This document shows positions 58,153-64,000 of a DNA stretch of 64,000 bases, piece after piece. How positions within the stretch are numbered: position 1 is the first letter of the stretch; each line of letters starts with the position of its first letter. Source of the DNA: Corynebacterium mustelae. Lineage in GTDB: Bacteria; Actinomycetota; Actinomycetes; Mycobacteriales; Mycobacteriaceae. The stretch covers positions 2,356,001 to 2,420,000 of the forward strand of contig NZ_CP011542.1 of assembly GCF_001020985.1 (NCBI RefSeq). Direction: 5' to 3'. Below the pieces are notes generated by a model that did no database searches, was not told where the DNA came from, and saw nothing but the letters and a program-made list of their open reading frames with translations. A program made the translations under genes and the position numbers.

Positions 58153-58764
58153 CTATTTTCGGGAAGGAAATCGGTTATCAGCTTTATGCTGAGCCCAGGC
58201 AAGCACGACGTCGGCAAGTAACGCAAGCAGCGATACTGTAATCGCACCGATCAGAACCATCGTGTAATCACGCAGCGCAATGCCGTCGATAATATAGCGA
58301 CCCAAACCGCCCATGCCGATGAAGGCTGCAACTGTGGCTGTTGATAAAACCTGCAGAACACAGGAACGGAAGCCACCAAGGATGCTCGGCAGCGCCAACG
58401 GCCAGGCCACTTGGCGGATAACTTGAGTAGAGGTCATTCCCATTGCGAAAGATGCATCATAGACTGCGGGGCTAACCGTGCGCACCCCGTTTATCGTTCC
58501 CGCTAGTACAGGTGGAATCGCCAGGATAATCAATACCACCACTGCCGCAAACAACGAATGCTTGATTCCCACATACAGCGTTGTGAGAGTGAGAAGACCC
58601 AATGTGGGTAGGGCGCGCAAACCACCGCTTAGGGCTAAGACGAACTGCGCCTTGGCGCTGCGGCCTAAAACCAACCCTAGACCGACACCAATTATGGTGG
58701 CGACAATGATCGCAACCCCTGAGATTTGTAGATGTTCGAGAATACGAGTGAATAAATTATCCAT
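58153..58764 (-). CDS. Osmoprotectant ABC transporter, permease 2
   Basis: 203 aa from ATG 58764, with GGAGGAAAC directly upstream; the frame to 58920 lies within the preceding gene. Five or so membrane helices with the BPD permease loop SFAMGMTSTQVIRQVAWPLALPSILGGFR, which contacts the ATPase. Overlaps the upstream permease by 8 bases. Contains a forward 11-mer copy only in the neighbouring gene (58813), not here. Partner of the first permease in a heterodimeric channel. Confidence 0.9.
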   Translation of the reverse strand: MDNLFTRILEHLQISGVAIIVATIIGVGLGLVLGRSAKAQFVLALSGGLRALPTLGLLTLTTLYVGIKHSLFAAVVVLIILAIPPVLAGTINGVRTVSPAVYDASFAMGMTSTQVIRQVAWPLALPSILGGFRSCVLQVLSTATVAAFIGMGGLGRYIIDGIALRDYTMVLIGAITVSLLALLADVVLAWAQHKADNRFPSRK

Positions 58765-59395
58765 GTTTCCTCCGCCACGGAGCAACAACCCGGGTAAGCG
58801 CCAACAGTATGACGTCGAAAAGCACTGCCAAGACAACAGTGCCAATGACACCAGCGGCAACTTCGGTAGGAAATGCTCGGTTAAAACCGTTTGTAAATAA
58901 TGTGCCCAATGACTCCACACCGATTAACGCACCAACAGATACCAAGCTGATCGTGCTGGCTGATACAACTCGCAACCCGGTAAGCATCTCAGGCAGTGCC
59001 AACGGTAATTGCACTGCCCACCACCTATGCCGATTTGAATATCCCATGGCTTGGGCAGCAGCCAGAACTGATCTGTCAACGGATTGCAACGCATCCGCTG
59101 TGTTTCTTACTTGAAGTGCCAGACCATACAGTGTCATGGCGATAATCACGTTCAACGGTGACAAAATTGAGGTACCAATTACCGTGGGCAAAACCACAAA
59201 CAACGCCAACGACGGAATTGCATACAACAACCCTGATCCAATAATCAGCGACTGGTTCATCCGTTGAGAACGCTGTGCCCACGCCCCCAACGGTAGCGCC
59301 AAAATAAACGACAAAACCACTGGCGGCCAAACCAAATTGATATGCGCGAGTGTCAATCTGATTAACAGGTCCTGGTTTCCTACTATCCAATTCAT
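58757..59395 (-). CDS. Osmoprotectant ABC transporter, permease 1
   Basis: 212 aa, BPD-type inner-membrane permease of the OpuCB kind. About five to six helices. The cytoplasmic coupling loop AAQAMGYSNRHRWWAVQLPLALPEMLTGLR carries the EAA-like pattern. ATG overlaps the stop of the ATPase gene as TAATG. The forward 11-mer at 58813-58823 is read here on the minus strand as LFDV. Confidence 0.92.
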   Translation of the reverse strand: MNWIVGNQDLLIRLTLAHINLVWPPVVLSFILALPLGAWAQRSQRMNQSLIIGSGLLYAIPSLALFVVLPTVIGTSILSPLNVIIAMTLYGLALQVRNTADALQSVDRSVLAAAQAMGYSNRHRWWAVQLPLALPEMLTGLRVVSASTISLVSVGALIGVESLGTLFTNGFNRAFPTEVAAGVIGTVVLAVLFDVILLALTRVVAPWRRKHG

Positions 59396-60201
59396 TAATC
59401 CAAGACACCCCGCACGCGGCCATGTGCATCAACAATGACATCTTTATTGTTATGCGACGCCACATGTAATTTTCGATCGTCAAGACCGACAAATTGTGCG
59501 ACGAAGTCATTGGCCGGAACAGTGATAAGCTCCTCAGGTGTCCCAGCTTGTTCAATCTTCGCACCGACGCTGAGTAAAACGACCTCGTCACCTAGCCGGA
59601 AGGCTTCGTCAATATCGTGGGTAACCAAGATGATCGTTTTCGCTAGATTCTGTTGTAACCGCAACATCATGGTTTGCAGTTCCCGCCGCACCACCGGATC
59701 AACCGCACCGAATGGTTCATCCATGAGCAAAATATCCGGTTCAGCAGCCAACGCACGAGCAACACCGACACGTTGGGCTTGTCCACCAGAAAGTTCAGCC
59801 GGGTATCTGTCAGCTAGTGCAGGATCAAGATCTAGCAGCTGCATGTAGTGGGCCACATCGGTAGTCTTGTTTTGCAGTTGAGCCACCATGGAAATATTGT
59901 GAGCTACCGTTCGGTGCGGCATAAGCCCACCCTGCTGCATAACGTAACCTATCGAGCGCCGCAGCTGAACCGGGTCGCCCTGAGCAATGTCCTCACCCCG
60001 GACAACAATGCGGCCCGTGGTGGGTTCCTCCATTCTGTTAATCAGCCGAAGTAGTGTCGATTTACCGCAACCAGACGACCCAACCAGACAGGTGGTTTTT
60101 CCTTCTTTAAACCGGTAGCTGAAATCTTGGACCGCAGATAAGGTGGCCTGTTTTTTATTATTTGCGGAGTACGTCTTTGTTACAGAATCAAAAAGAATCA
60201 T
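59395..60201 (-). CDS. Osmoprotectant ABC transporter, ATPase
   Basis: 268 aa. Walker A GSSGCGKST at 41-49, Q-loop YVMQQGGLMPHRTVAHNI, signature LSGGQAQRVGVARAL, Walker B ILLMDEPFGAVDP, switch His in ILVTHDIDEAF. The DEAFRLGDEVVLL ending fits OpuCA/OsmV-type ATPases. No tandem CBS domains follow, unlike many OpuA/OpuC ATPases, so regulation by ionic strength through CBS is not expected. First gene of the operon; AGG precedes the ATG. Confidence 0.94.
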   Translation of the reverse strand: MILFDSVTKTYSANNKKQATLSAVQDFSYRFKEGKTTCLVGSSGCGKSTLLRLINRMEEPTTGRIVVRGEDIAQGDPVQLRRSIGYVMQQGGLMPHRTVAHNISMVAQLQNKTTDVAHYMQLLDLDPALADRYPAELSGGQAQRVGVARALAAEPDILLMDEPFGAVDPVVRRELQTMMLRLQQNLAKTIILVTHDIDEAFRLGDEVVLLSVGAKIEQAGTPEELITVPANDFVAQFVGLDDRKLHVASHNNKDVIVDAHGRVRGVLD

Positions 60202-60529
60202 AATTACCTAATGTAAGAAATTGTGGCCAAGCGGTGACCAATCACACGCCCTAAATGAGTGCGCCCATGATGAGTTCTTATTGCGCGGGGAGAAACTCAC
60301 CAGAGCCATCGCCTGCTCAATAATTAGCGCGCTGTTGGACATTCACCTTTCGTATATCGCAGCATGCTCAAAACCAGCTTTCCGTATCCAGCCTAACCAC
60401 TTTTTCATTTCCTCCGGTTGTCAGTGCGCTGGAAAAACTCGGCCAGCAGTTGAAAATCCTCCCATTACAACCAATAAATGGTGGCAATTATTCCCGCAAG
60501 TTTTCGCAGTTCAGGTCACCTGCAACACA
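60202..60529. other. Intergenic region, upstream of the osmoprotectant operon
   Basis: 328 bases holding the operon promoter (TACATT near the ATPase start). A 124-codon plus-strand frame (60221-60595) crosses the terminator at 60530 and has no ribosome binding site or family similarity, so it is not called. Confidence 0.5.
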
Positions 60530-60564
60530 AAAACCGGTTTGCTGCGATATGTATGCAAACCGGT
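60530..60564 (-). terminator. Rho-independent terminator of the DUF3040 gene
   Basis: ACCGGTTTGC / GCAAACCGGT, a 10-bp perfect stem with a 12-base loop, followed by TTTTTG on the minus strand. It lies 27 bases after the DUF3040 stop. Confidence 0.85.
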
Positions 60565-60591
60565 AACGAAGAAATATTTAAATTGTGGATT

Positions 60592-60978
60592 TTAATTTTC
60601 GAAGCGACGCCGGAAATTGTCTTCCATCCGGTCGCCTAATCCGCCGCGACGCTCACCCCGGCTACTCCGAGAAGACTTGCTTAGGGAGGAGTCCCGAACG
60701 GCACCGCCGCCGCGCAGCATCCATACGCCGCCCGCGACCATAACCAAAAATCCCAGAACGCTTAGCCCCACTAGCCATAGCGAAACTTGGCTTAAGGCAA
60801 CACCGGTTACTAGCAACACAAGGCCAATGACAATTACCGCTATTCCACGTAATGTAACTAGGCCCTGCTGCCCGCCAAATTCACCGCCGGCAACGGCGGC
60901 ACTGAACTTGGGATCTTCGGCGAGCAAAGATTGCTCGATCTCCTTGAGCAATTGTTGCTCATGCTCGGAAAGTGCCAC
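60592..60978 (-). CDS. DUF3040 membrane protein
   Basis: 128 aa from the GTG at 60978 (VALSEHEQQLLKEIEQSLL), supported by GGGAGG five to six bases upstream and by the family's usual MALSEHEQ start. A cytoplasmic helix ending LLAEDPKFSAAV is followed by two membrane helices (VTLRGIAVIVIGLVLLVTGVAL and LWLVGLSVLGFLVMVAGGVWML) and a basic Ser/Arg tail (SRSSRGERRGG). DUF3040 proteins are common next to mraZ in Actinobacteria. Function unknown. Confidence 0.88.
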   Translation of the reverse strand: MALSEHEQQLLKEIEQSLLAEDPKFSAAVAGGEFGGQQGLVTLRGIAVIVIGLVLLVTGVALSQVSLWLVGLSVLGFLVMVAGGVWMLRGGGAVRDSSLSKSSRSSRGERRGGLGDRMEDNFRRRFEN

Positions 60979-61119
60979 TATTCCTCCCATTGGCGAGTGA
61001 TCCGACAACGATGATTTAATGCATTTGCCTTGTTATGCGCCGAGCAAGAACCAGCTACCTGCAAAACCAACTGTTAGTTATGAATATACAACTAAGTTAC
61101 ATTAATAAATAATGTCCAT

Positions 61120-61178
61120 CTACCTGTTACAACGACAAGGGTAATAGTAAAGTTCCCCATGGTGTAAATAACAGGTAG
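61120..61178. repeat. 10-bp inverted repeat CTACCTGTTA, 39 bases apart
   Basis: CTACCTGTTA at 61120-61129 and TAACAGGTAG at 61169-61178 are a perfect inverted pair in the 273-base gap between the DUF3040 and HEPN genes. It may be a double operator or a long-loop hairpin. An AT-rich tract with several TAATAA-like hexamers flanks it, so the DUF3040 promoter is probably here. Confidence 0.5.
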
Positions 61179-61251
61179 AACCACCACAAAAGAACGGGAA
61201 CGAAAGGTTGATGGCGAAAACTGTGATATGAGCTAAACGCCACAATTTTGC

Positions 61252-61677
61252 TTAAGCAGCTGCCGGGGTTCCGCCATTATCAAACTCAACCGCATCGAGA
61301 AATTCGCCTGCCAACCTGATCAGACGATCCACAATGGCGGTATCCACATTTGTATCGATCCCACTTGATACCCGAGAACGCAACCGGGAATACTGGCCCA
61401 ACGTGTCTGCCCACTGCGCTGAAATTGCATCCACTAATCGCAATTGATCCCAGGCATTGGTTGGCTTGCGGCTTCGTTTTGCAACCGCGCTTTGGGCTAT
61501 CCGAGCTGCAGCTGTGCGAAGCGCAGCTTGGTAAGCGTACTCCAACGCAAGGTCAAGACGTCCTTGACCTCGGTAGCCGATCGCCTCGGACAACAAAAGA
61601 TGCGCTTTATGGATAAATTCTGCGCTTTTTACTGGGCGATCACTAAAACGTGTTGTTGCAGAGACGACGGTGCTCAT
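61252..61677 (-). CDS. SAV_6107-like HEPN protein
   Basis: 141 aa from ATG 61677; a TTG at 61686 with AAAGGAGT is the alternative. All-helical. The pattern AEFIHKAHLLLSEAIGYRGQGRLDLALEYAYQAALRTAAARIA matches the SAV_6107 HEPN family of Actinobacteria. The canonical RNase motif Rx4-6H is not evident, so it is probably a non-catalytic HEPN. Conserved near metF in corynebacteria, as I recall. Divergent from the GNAT gene. Confidence 0.78.
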   Translation of the reverse strand: MSTVVSATTRFSDRPVKSAEFIHKAHLLLSEAIGYRGQGRLDLALEYAYQAALRTAAARIAQSAVAKRSRKPTNAWDQLRLVDAISAQWADTLGQYSRLRSRVSSGIDTNVDTAIVDRLIRLAGEFLDAVEFDNGGTPAAA

Positions 61678-61795
61678 AATCTCCAACTCCTTTCTTATGA
61701 AAATAACTTTGAATGATTACCGTGATCTACTGTCATCATTCTCTGTTGTCTGTTGACACCATAGAAAACAACTCCGACATGACCTACCCCAATTA

Positions 61796-61811
61796 TAGAA
61801 CGTTCGTTCGA
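61796..61811. promoter_or_regulatory. Candidate LexA (SOS) box
   Basis: TAGAAC-GTTC-GTTCGA differs at one base from the actinobacterial SOS box TCGAAC-N4-GTTCGA. It lies between the divergent HEPN and GNAT genes, 88 bases before the GNAT start. Regulation of either gene by LexA is a prediction. Confidence 0.45.
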
Positions 61812-61899
61812 CTTTGAAAAGGGTGTGGAATATAAAACTTCGATAATTTTGCACACGCCTTCACCCACAATGGAGAAAAAAGTGGTTCGATGAGAAGTT

Positions 61900-62448
61900 G
61901 TGTCCCTGATTATTCAACCCCTCAGCACCCTGGAGTTTTCCGCGTTAGCTCCAATACTCGTCGATATTTACATTGATGCGATGGGTTATGAGAAGAAAAT
62001 TCGCTCTTCGCGGATCAAAGCATGGCGGCTTGCTGTAACGGAACGTAATTTTCAGGCCGTATGCGCTCACGACAACACTCATGTTTATGGAGTCGCGTAC
62101 GGATACCACGGCAGTCGAATTCAATGGTGGGATCAAGAAATAAGGCGAGGATTACGAGAACGTGGGGGCGCTACCAGCCAAGAACTTACCATGCTGAATA
62201 ACTATTTCTCCTTGATGGAGGTGCATGTTTCCCCTGTCATGCAAGGCAAAGGCATCGGACGGGAATTGTTAAAAGGTCTTCTTTCCAAAGCGAACGCGCC
62301 GTTTACGTTGCTTTCTACTCCTGAAGTCCCGCATGAGGCTAATAATGCCTTTGGCCTTTATCGATCCCTAGGATTTTTCGATGTTCTGCGTAATTTTTAT
62401 TTCCGGGGAGACGACCGGGCATTTGCAATCCTCGCTAACAAAATATGA
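61900..62448 (+). CDS. GNAT-family N-acetyltransferase
   Basis: 182 aa, GTG start at 61900. GNAT core: beta-4 LMEVHVSPVMQGKGIGRELLKGLL with the acetyl-CoA P-loop Q-G-K-G-I-G-R, then HEANNAFGLYRSLGFFDVLRNFYF. The N-terminal part (IYIDAMGYEKKIRSSRIKAW) is longer than the minimal fold. Acceptor substrate unknown. A weak ribosome binding site precedes the start. Convergent with metF over 163 bases in which no clear terminator is seen. Confidence 0.85.
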   Translation: MSLIIQPLSTLEFSALAPILVDIYIDAMGYEKKIRSSRIKAWRLAVTERNFQAVCAHDNTHVYGVAYGYHGSRIQWWDQEIRRGLRERGGATSQELTMLNNYFSLMEVHVSPVMQGKGIGRELLKGLLSKANAPFTLLSTPEVPHEANNAFGLYRSLGFFDVLRNFYFRGDDRAFAILANKI

Positions 62449-62611
62449 TCTTGCCCTTTAGGTACTTTGACCCCACCCAGATCGTGAATAGCCTAAGCTC
62501 CTGCAATAGTCTCACGCAGGTTCAACCGTAGAGGCTTGCTAAGAATCTCACTCGGGCACCCCTACCCCACGGTGTCGCGCGACCACTGACCTCTGCATTG
62601 TCTTATGTGCT

Positions 62612-63589
62612 TTACCGCACTGCGTCATGCCCCAGTTCCGGACCCCAAGCTGGCGCCATTCCCAAATTGTGCAGCACTTCCTGAGTAGCCCTGGCGAAGT
62701 TCAACGTCATGAAATGGAGGTCAGGCGCACCTTCAGCGATGAGCCGTTCAGCCATAAGTGTTGATTCTTCAATTCCCACTTTTCGGATTTCTTCTTGGTT
62801 TTTACTCTCATCACCATCAGCTGCCTTGAGGAGCCTTTCTTCGAGTTTCGCTGGCAGCTTCGCCCCAGAAAGCTCCAGTTGCCGCCGCACAGAACGCAGC
62901 GAGGTGATCGGCATGATTCCTGGGATAATGGGTTTTAGCCCCTGCTCTGGGTCGCGCGCCAATCTATCCCGAAGGCGAAGATAATACTCAACATCAAAAA
63001 ACATCTGAGTAATGGAAAACTCGGCTCCTGCTCGAAGTTTAGCCAGGGTAAACTCCGTGTCAGCTTCCAACGTTGGTGCCCGATGATGCCCTTCCGGAAA
63101 GGATGCGATGCCGATATGGAAGTGTGAGGTTTCGTCTAACCGCTTAGTAAGTTTAATAAGTTGCTCTGCGTATTCGTAACCGCCTGGAACTGGCTGCCAC
63201 TCCCCCAGCGGATCAGCACCCGGCGGATCGCCACGTAACGCCAAAAGATTAGATAGCCCAGCATTAGCATAGTCACACAGAATCTCAATCAGCTCTGATT
63301 CCGTGTGCCCCACAAGAGTCAGGTGCACCAGTGTTGTCAGCGGATGCCGCGCCAGCTCGTGGGCAATTCGCATTGTCCGATCCCGGGAGGAACCACCCGC
63401 ACCATAGGTCACCGAAACGAAAGCGGCACCTAGATCATGGAATACTTCCGCAGCTTTCCACAGCCGTTGCTCTGCTTCATCATTGCGAGGTGGCATAAAT
63501 TCCACCGAGAATGGTATGCGTCCCGGCGCGGTAGCGGAGATAACGTCGACGATGGAACGTTGATAACGGGCAGGAATTGGTGCGGACAT
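62612..63589 (-). CDS. metF: 5,10-methylenetetrahydrofolate reductase
   Basis: 325 aa from ATG 63589 (MSAPIPARYQRSIVDV); the frame to 63676 adds a stretch unlike the family. FAD enzyme giving 5-methyl-THF for methionine synthesis. FSVEFMPPRN with the catalytic Glu30, VTYGAGGSSRDRTM, HLTLVGHTESEL, LLALRGDPPG and ITQMFFDVEYYLRLRDR are all present. No Shine-Dalgarno; GATAATATAC sits just upstream, so the transcript may be leaderless. No McbR-type site was seen. Confidence 0.95.
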   Translation of the reverse strand: MSAPIPARYQRSIVDVISATAPGRIPFSVEFMPPRNDEAEQRLWKAAEVFHDLGAAFVSVTYGAGGSSRDRTMRIAHELARHPLTTLVHLTLVGHTESELIEILCDYANAGLSNLLALRGDPPGADPLGEWQPVPGGYEYAEQLIKLTKRLDETSHFHIGIASFPEGHHRAPTLEADTEFTLAKLRAGAEFSITQMFFDVEYYLRLRDRLARDPEQGLKPIIPGIMPITSLRSVRRQLELSGAKLPAKLEERLLKAADGDESKNQEEIRKVGIEESTLMAERLIAEGAPDLHFMTLNFARATQEVLHNLGMAPAWGPELGHDAVR

Positions 63590-63792
63590 GGTTTTGTATA
63601 TTATCGCCAAGACCGGTTTTATTAATCCTTTAGCGATACAAAATGCATATAACCCAGCTTTACTGGCATTTTTCACATTTCAGATTACCCAGATCGGTTT
63701 GATTCCGGTTTCTTGTGTACGGGCTCTTCGGTGCCGGTGGGCTACACTTAAGTAGTTATTGCAGGCTTTTTTCAAGGCTGTTTTTTACGGGT

Positions 63793-64000
63793 ATGTTAGG
63801 TGTGGCTACTGTCATGGGAATTGAGACGGAACGTATGGATTATGCTGAACGAACCGAGCTTGGTGCGATGCCCGCCCCGGAGGAGATTCCCCACTTGGTG
63901 GCAGAAAGTTTAGAACGGTTTTTCCGAAACCAAGATTCAACCATTGCTGCCATTGGCGAACCAGTTTCCCGCACGGTGGGAATGTTGGAGCAATACGTTT
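63793..64000 (+). CDS. idsA: Polyprenyl diphosphate synthase, N-terminal part (cut by the window edge)
   Basis: At least 69 codons to the right edge. The sequence PHLVAESLERFFRNQ followed by AIGEPVSRTVGMLEQYV is the typical beginning of a trans-isoprenyl (geranylgeranyl) diphosphate synthase. In C. glutamicum, as I recall, idsA is next to metF in this arrangement. The catalytic DDxxD lies beyond the edge. ATG 63793 is one of several possible starts (63814 and 63835 are in frame). TACACT at ~63743 may be its -10. Confidence 0.8.
   Translation, partial: MLGVATVMGIETERMDYAERTELGAMPAPEEIPHLVAESLERFFRNQDSTIAAIGEPVSRTVGMLEQYV

Noticed and set aside
60221-60595. 124-codon plus-strand frame
   Set aside because: No ribosome binding site, no family similarity, and it runs through a clear terminator of the opposite-strand DUF3040 gene.
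62449-62611. tRNA-like stretch with GCAGGTTCAACC
   Set aside because: Resembles a T-loop, but no acceptor stem, anticodon arm or D-arm could be matched around it.

Overview
The window is a chromosomal stretch of a Corynebacterium (order Mycobacteriales). The evidence is gene order and content: the division and cell wall cluster mraZ-rsmH-ftsL-ftsI-murE-murF-mraY-murD-ftsW-murG-murC-ftsQ-ftsZ-pgeF-sepF-yggT-divIVA-ileS, a meso-DAP type MurE, a eukaryotic-like IleS behind a T-box leader, polar-growth DivIVA (Wag31), a DUF3558 lipoprotein, a PPE-like glycine-rich protein, and metF/idsA at the right edge. I cannot name the species.

Layout. (1) 1-8.5 kb, plus strand: the end of a giant protein of the type found beside MoxR/VWA/SWIM genes, three tandem paralogues of one of its internal modules, and a SUKH (SMI1/KNR4) gene. 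The last four genes are joined by ATGA stop/start overlaps. (2) 8.6-10.3 kb: a Phd/YefM antitoxin with its TGTACA operator but a frameshifted RelE-type toxin, then a small membrane protein and a PH-domain protein. (3) 10.6-17.3 kb, minus strand: MoxR-type AAA+ ATPase, a fused DUF5682-VWA protein, a SWIM zinc-finger protein and a beta-propeller-like protein, resembling the E. coli yehL/M/P/Q set. It converges on region 1 and is probably one functional locus with it. (4) 17.4-22.6 kb: dinB, an EamA exporter, a secreted SGNH hydrolase, an unknown gene and an MFS transporter. (5) 22.6-28.6 kb, minus strand: an RloA/RloB (AbiL-like) AAA-TOPRIM defence pair, then an unusual coupled operon of YtrA-type GntR regulator, DUF1648 membrane protein and two beta-helix proteins, and a second DUF1648 paralogue. 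(6) 28.7-53.3 kb: ileS with its T-box and the complete dcw cluster. yggS, expected between pgeF and sepF, is missing. (7) 53.3-60.2 kb: MraZ boxes, a repeat-rich stretch with seven copies of a 12-mer in alternating orientation, the lipoprotein/PPE-like operon and an osmoprotectant ABC transporter. (8) 60.6-64 kb: DUF3040, SAV_6107-like HEPN, GNAT, metF and the start of idsA.

The signal that ordinary annotation explains least is the 11-mer CGTCGAAAAGC. It occurs exactly at least 16 times in 64 kb on both strands, in genes (read in several different frames) and in intergenic hairpins. That is hundreds of times more often than chance, so it looks like a genome-wide DNA-level motif of unknown role. 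No rRNA, tRNA, CRISPR array or intact insertion sequence was seen.
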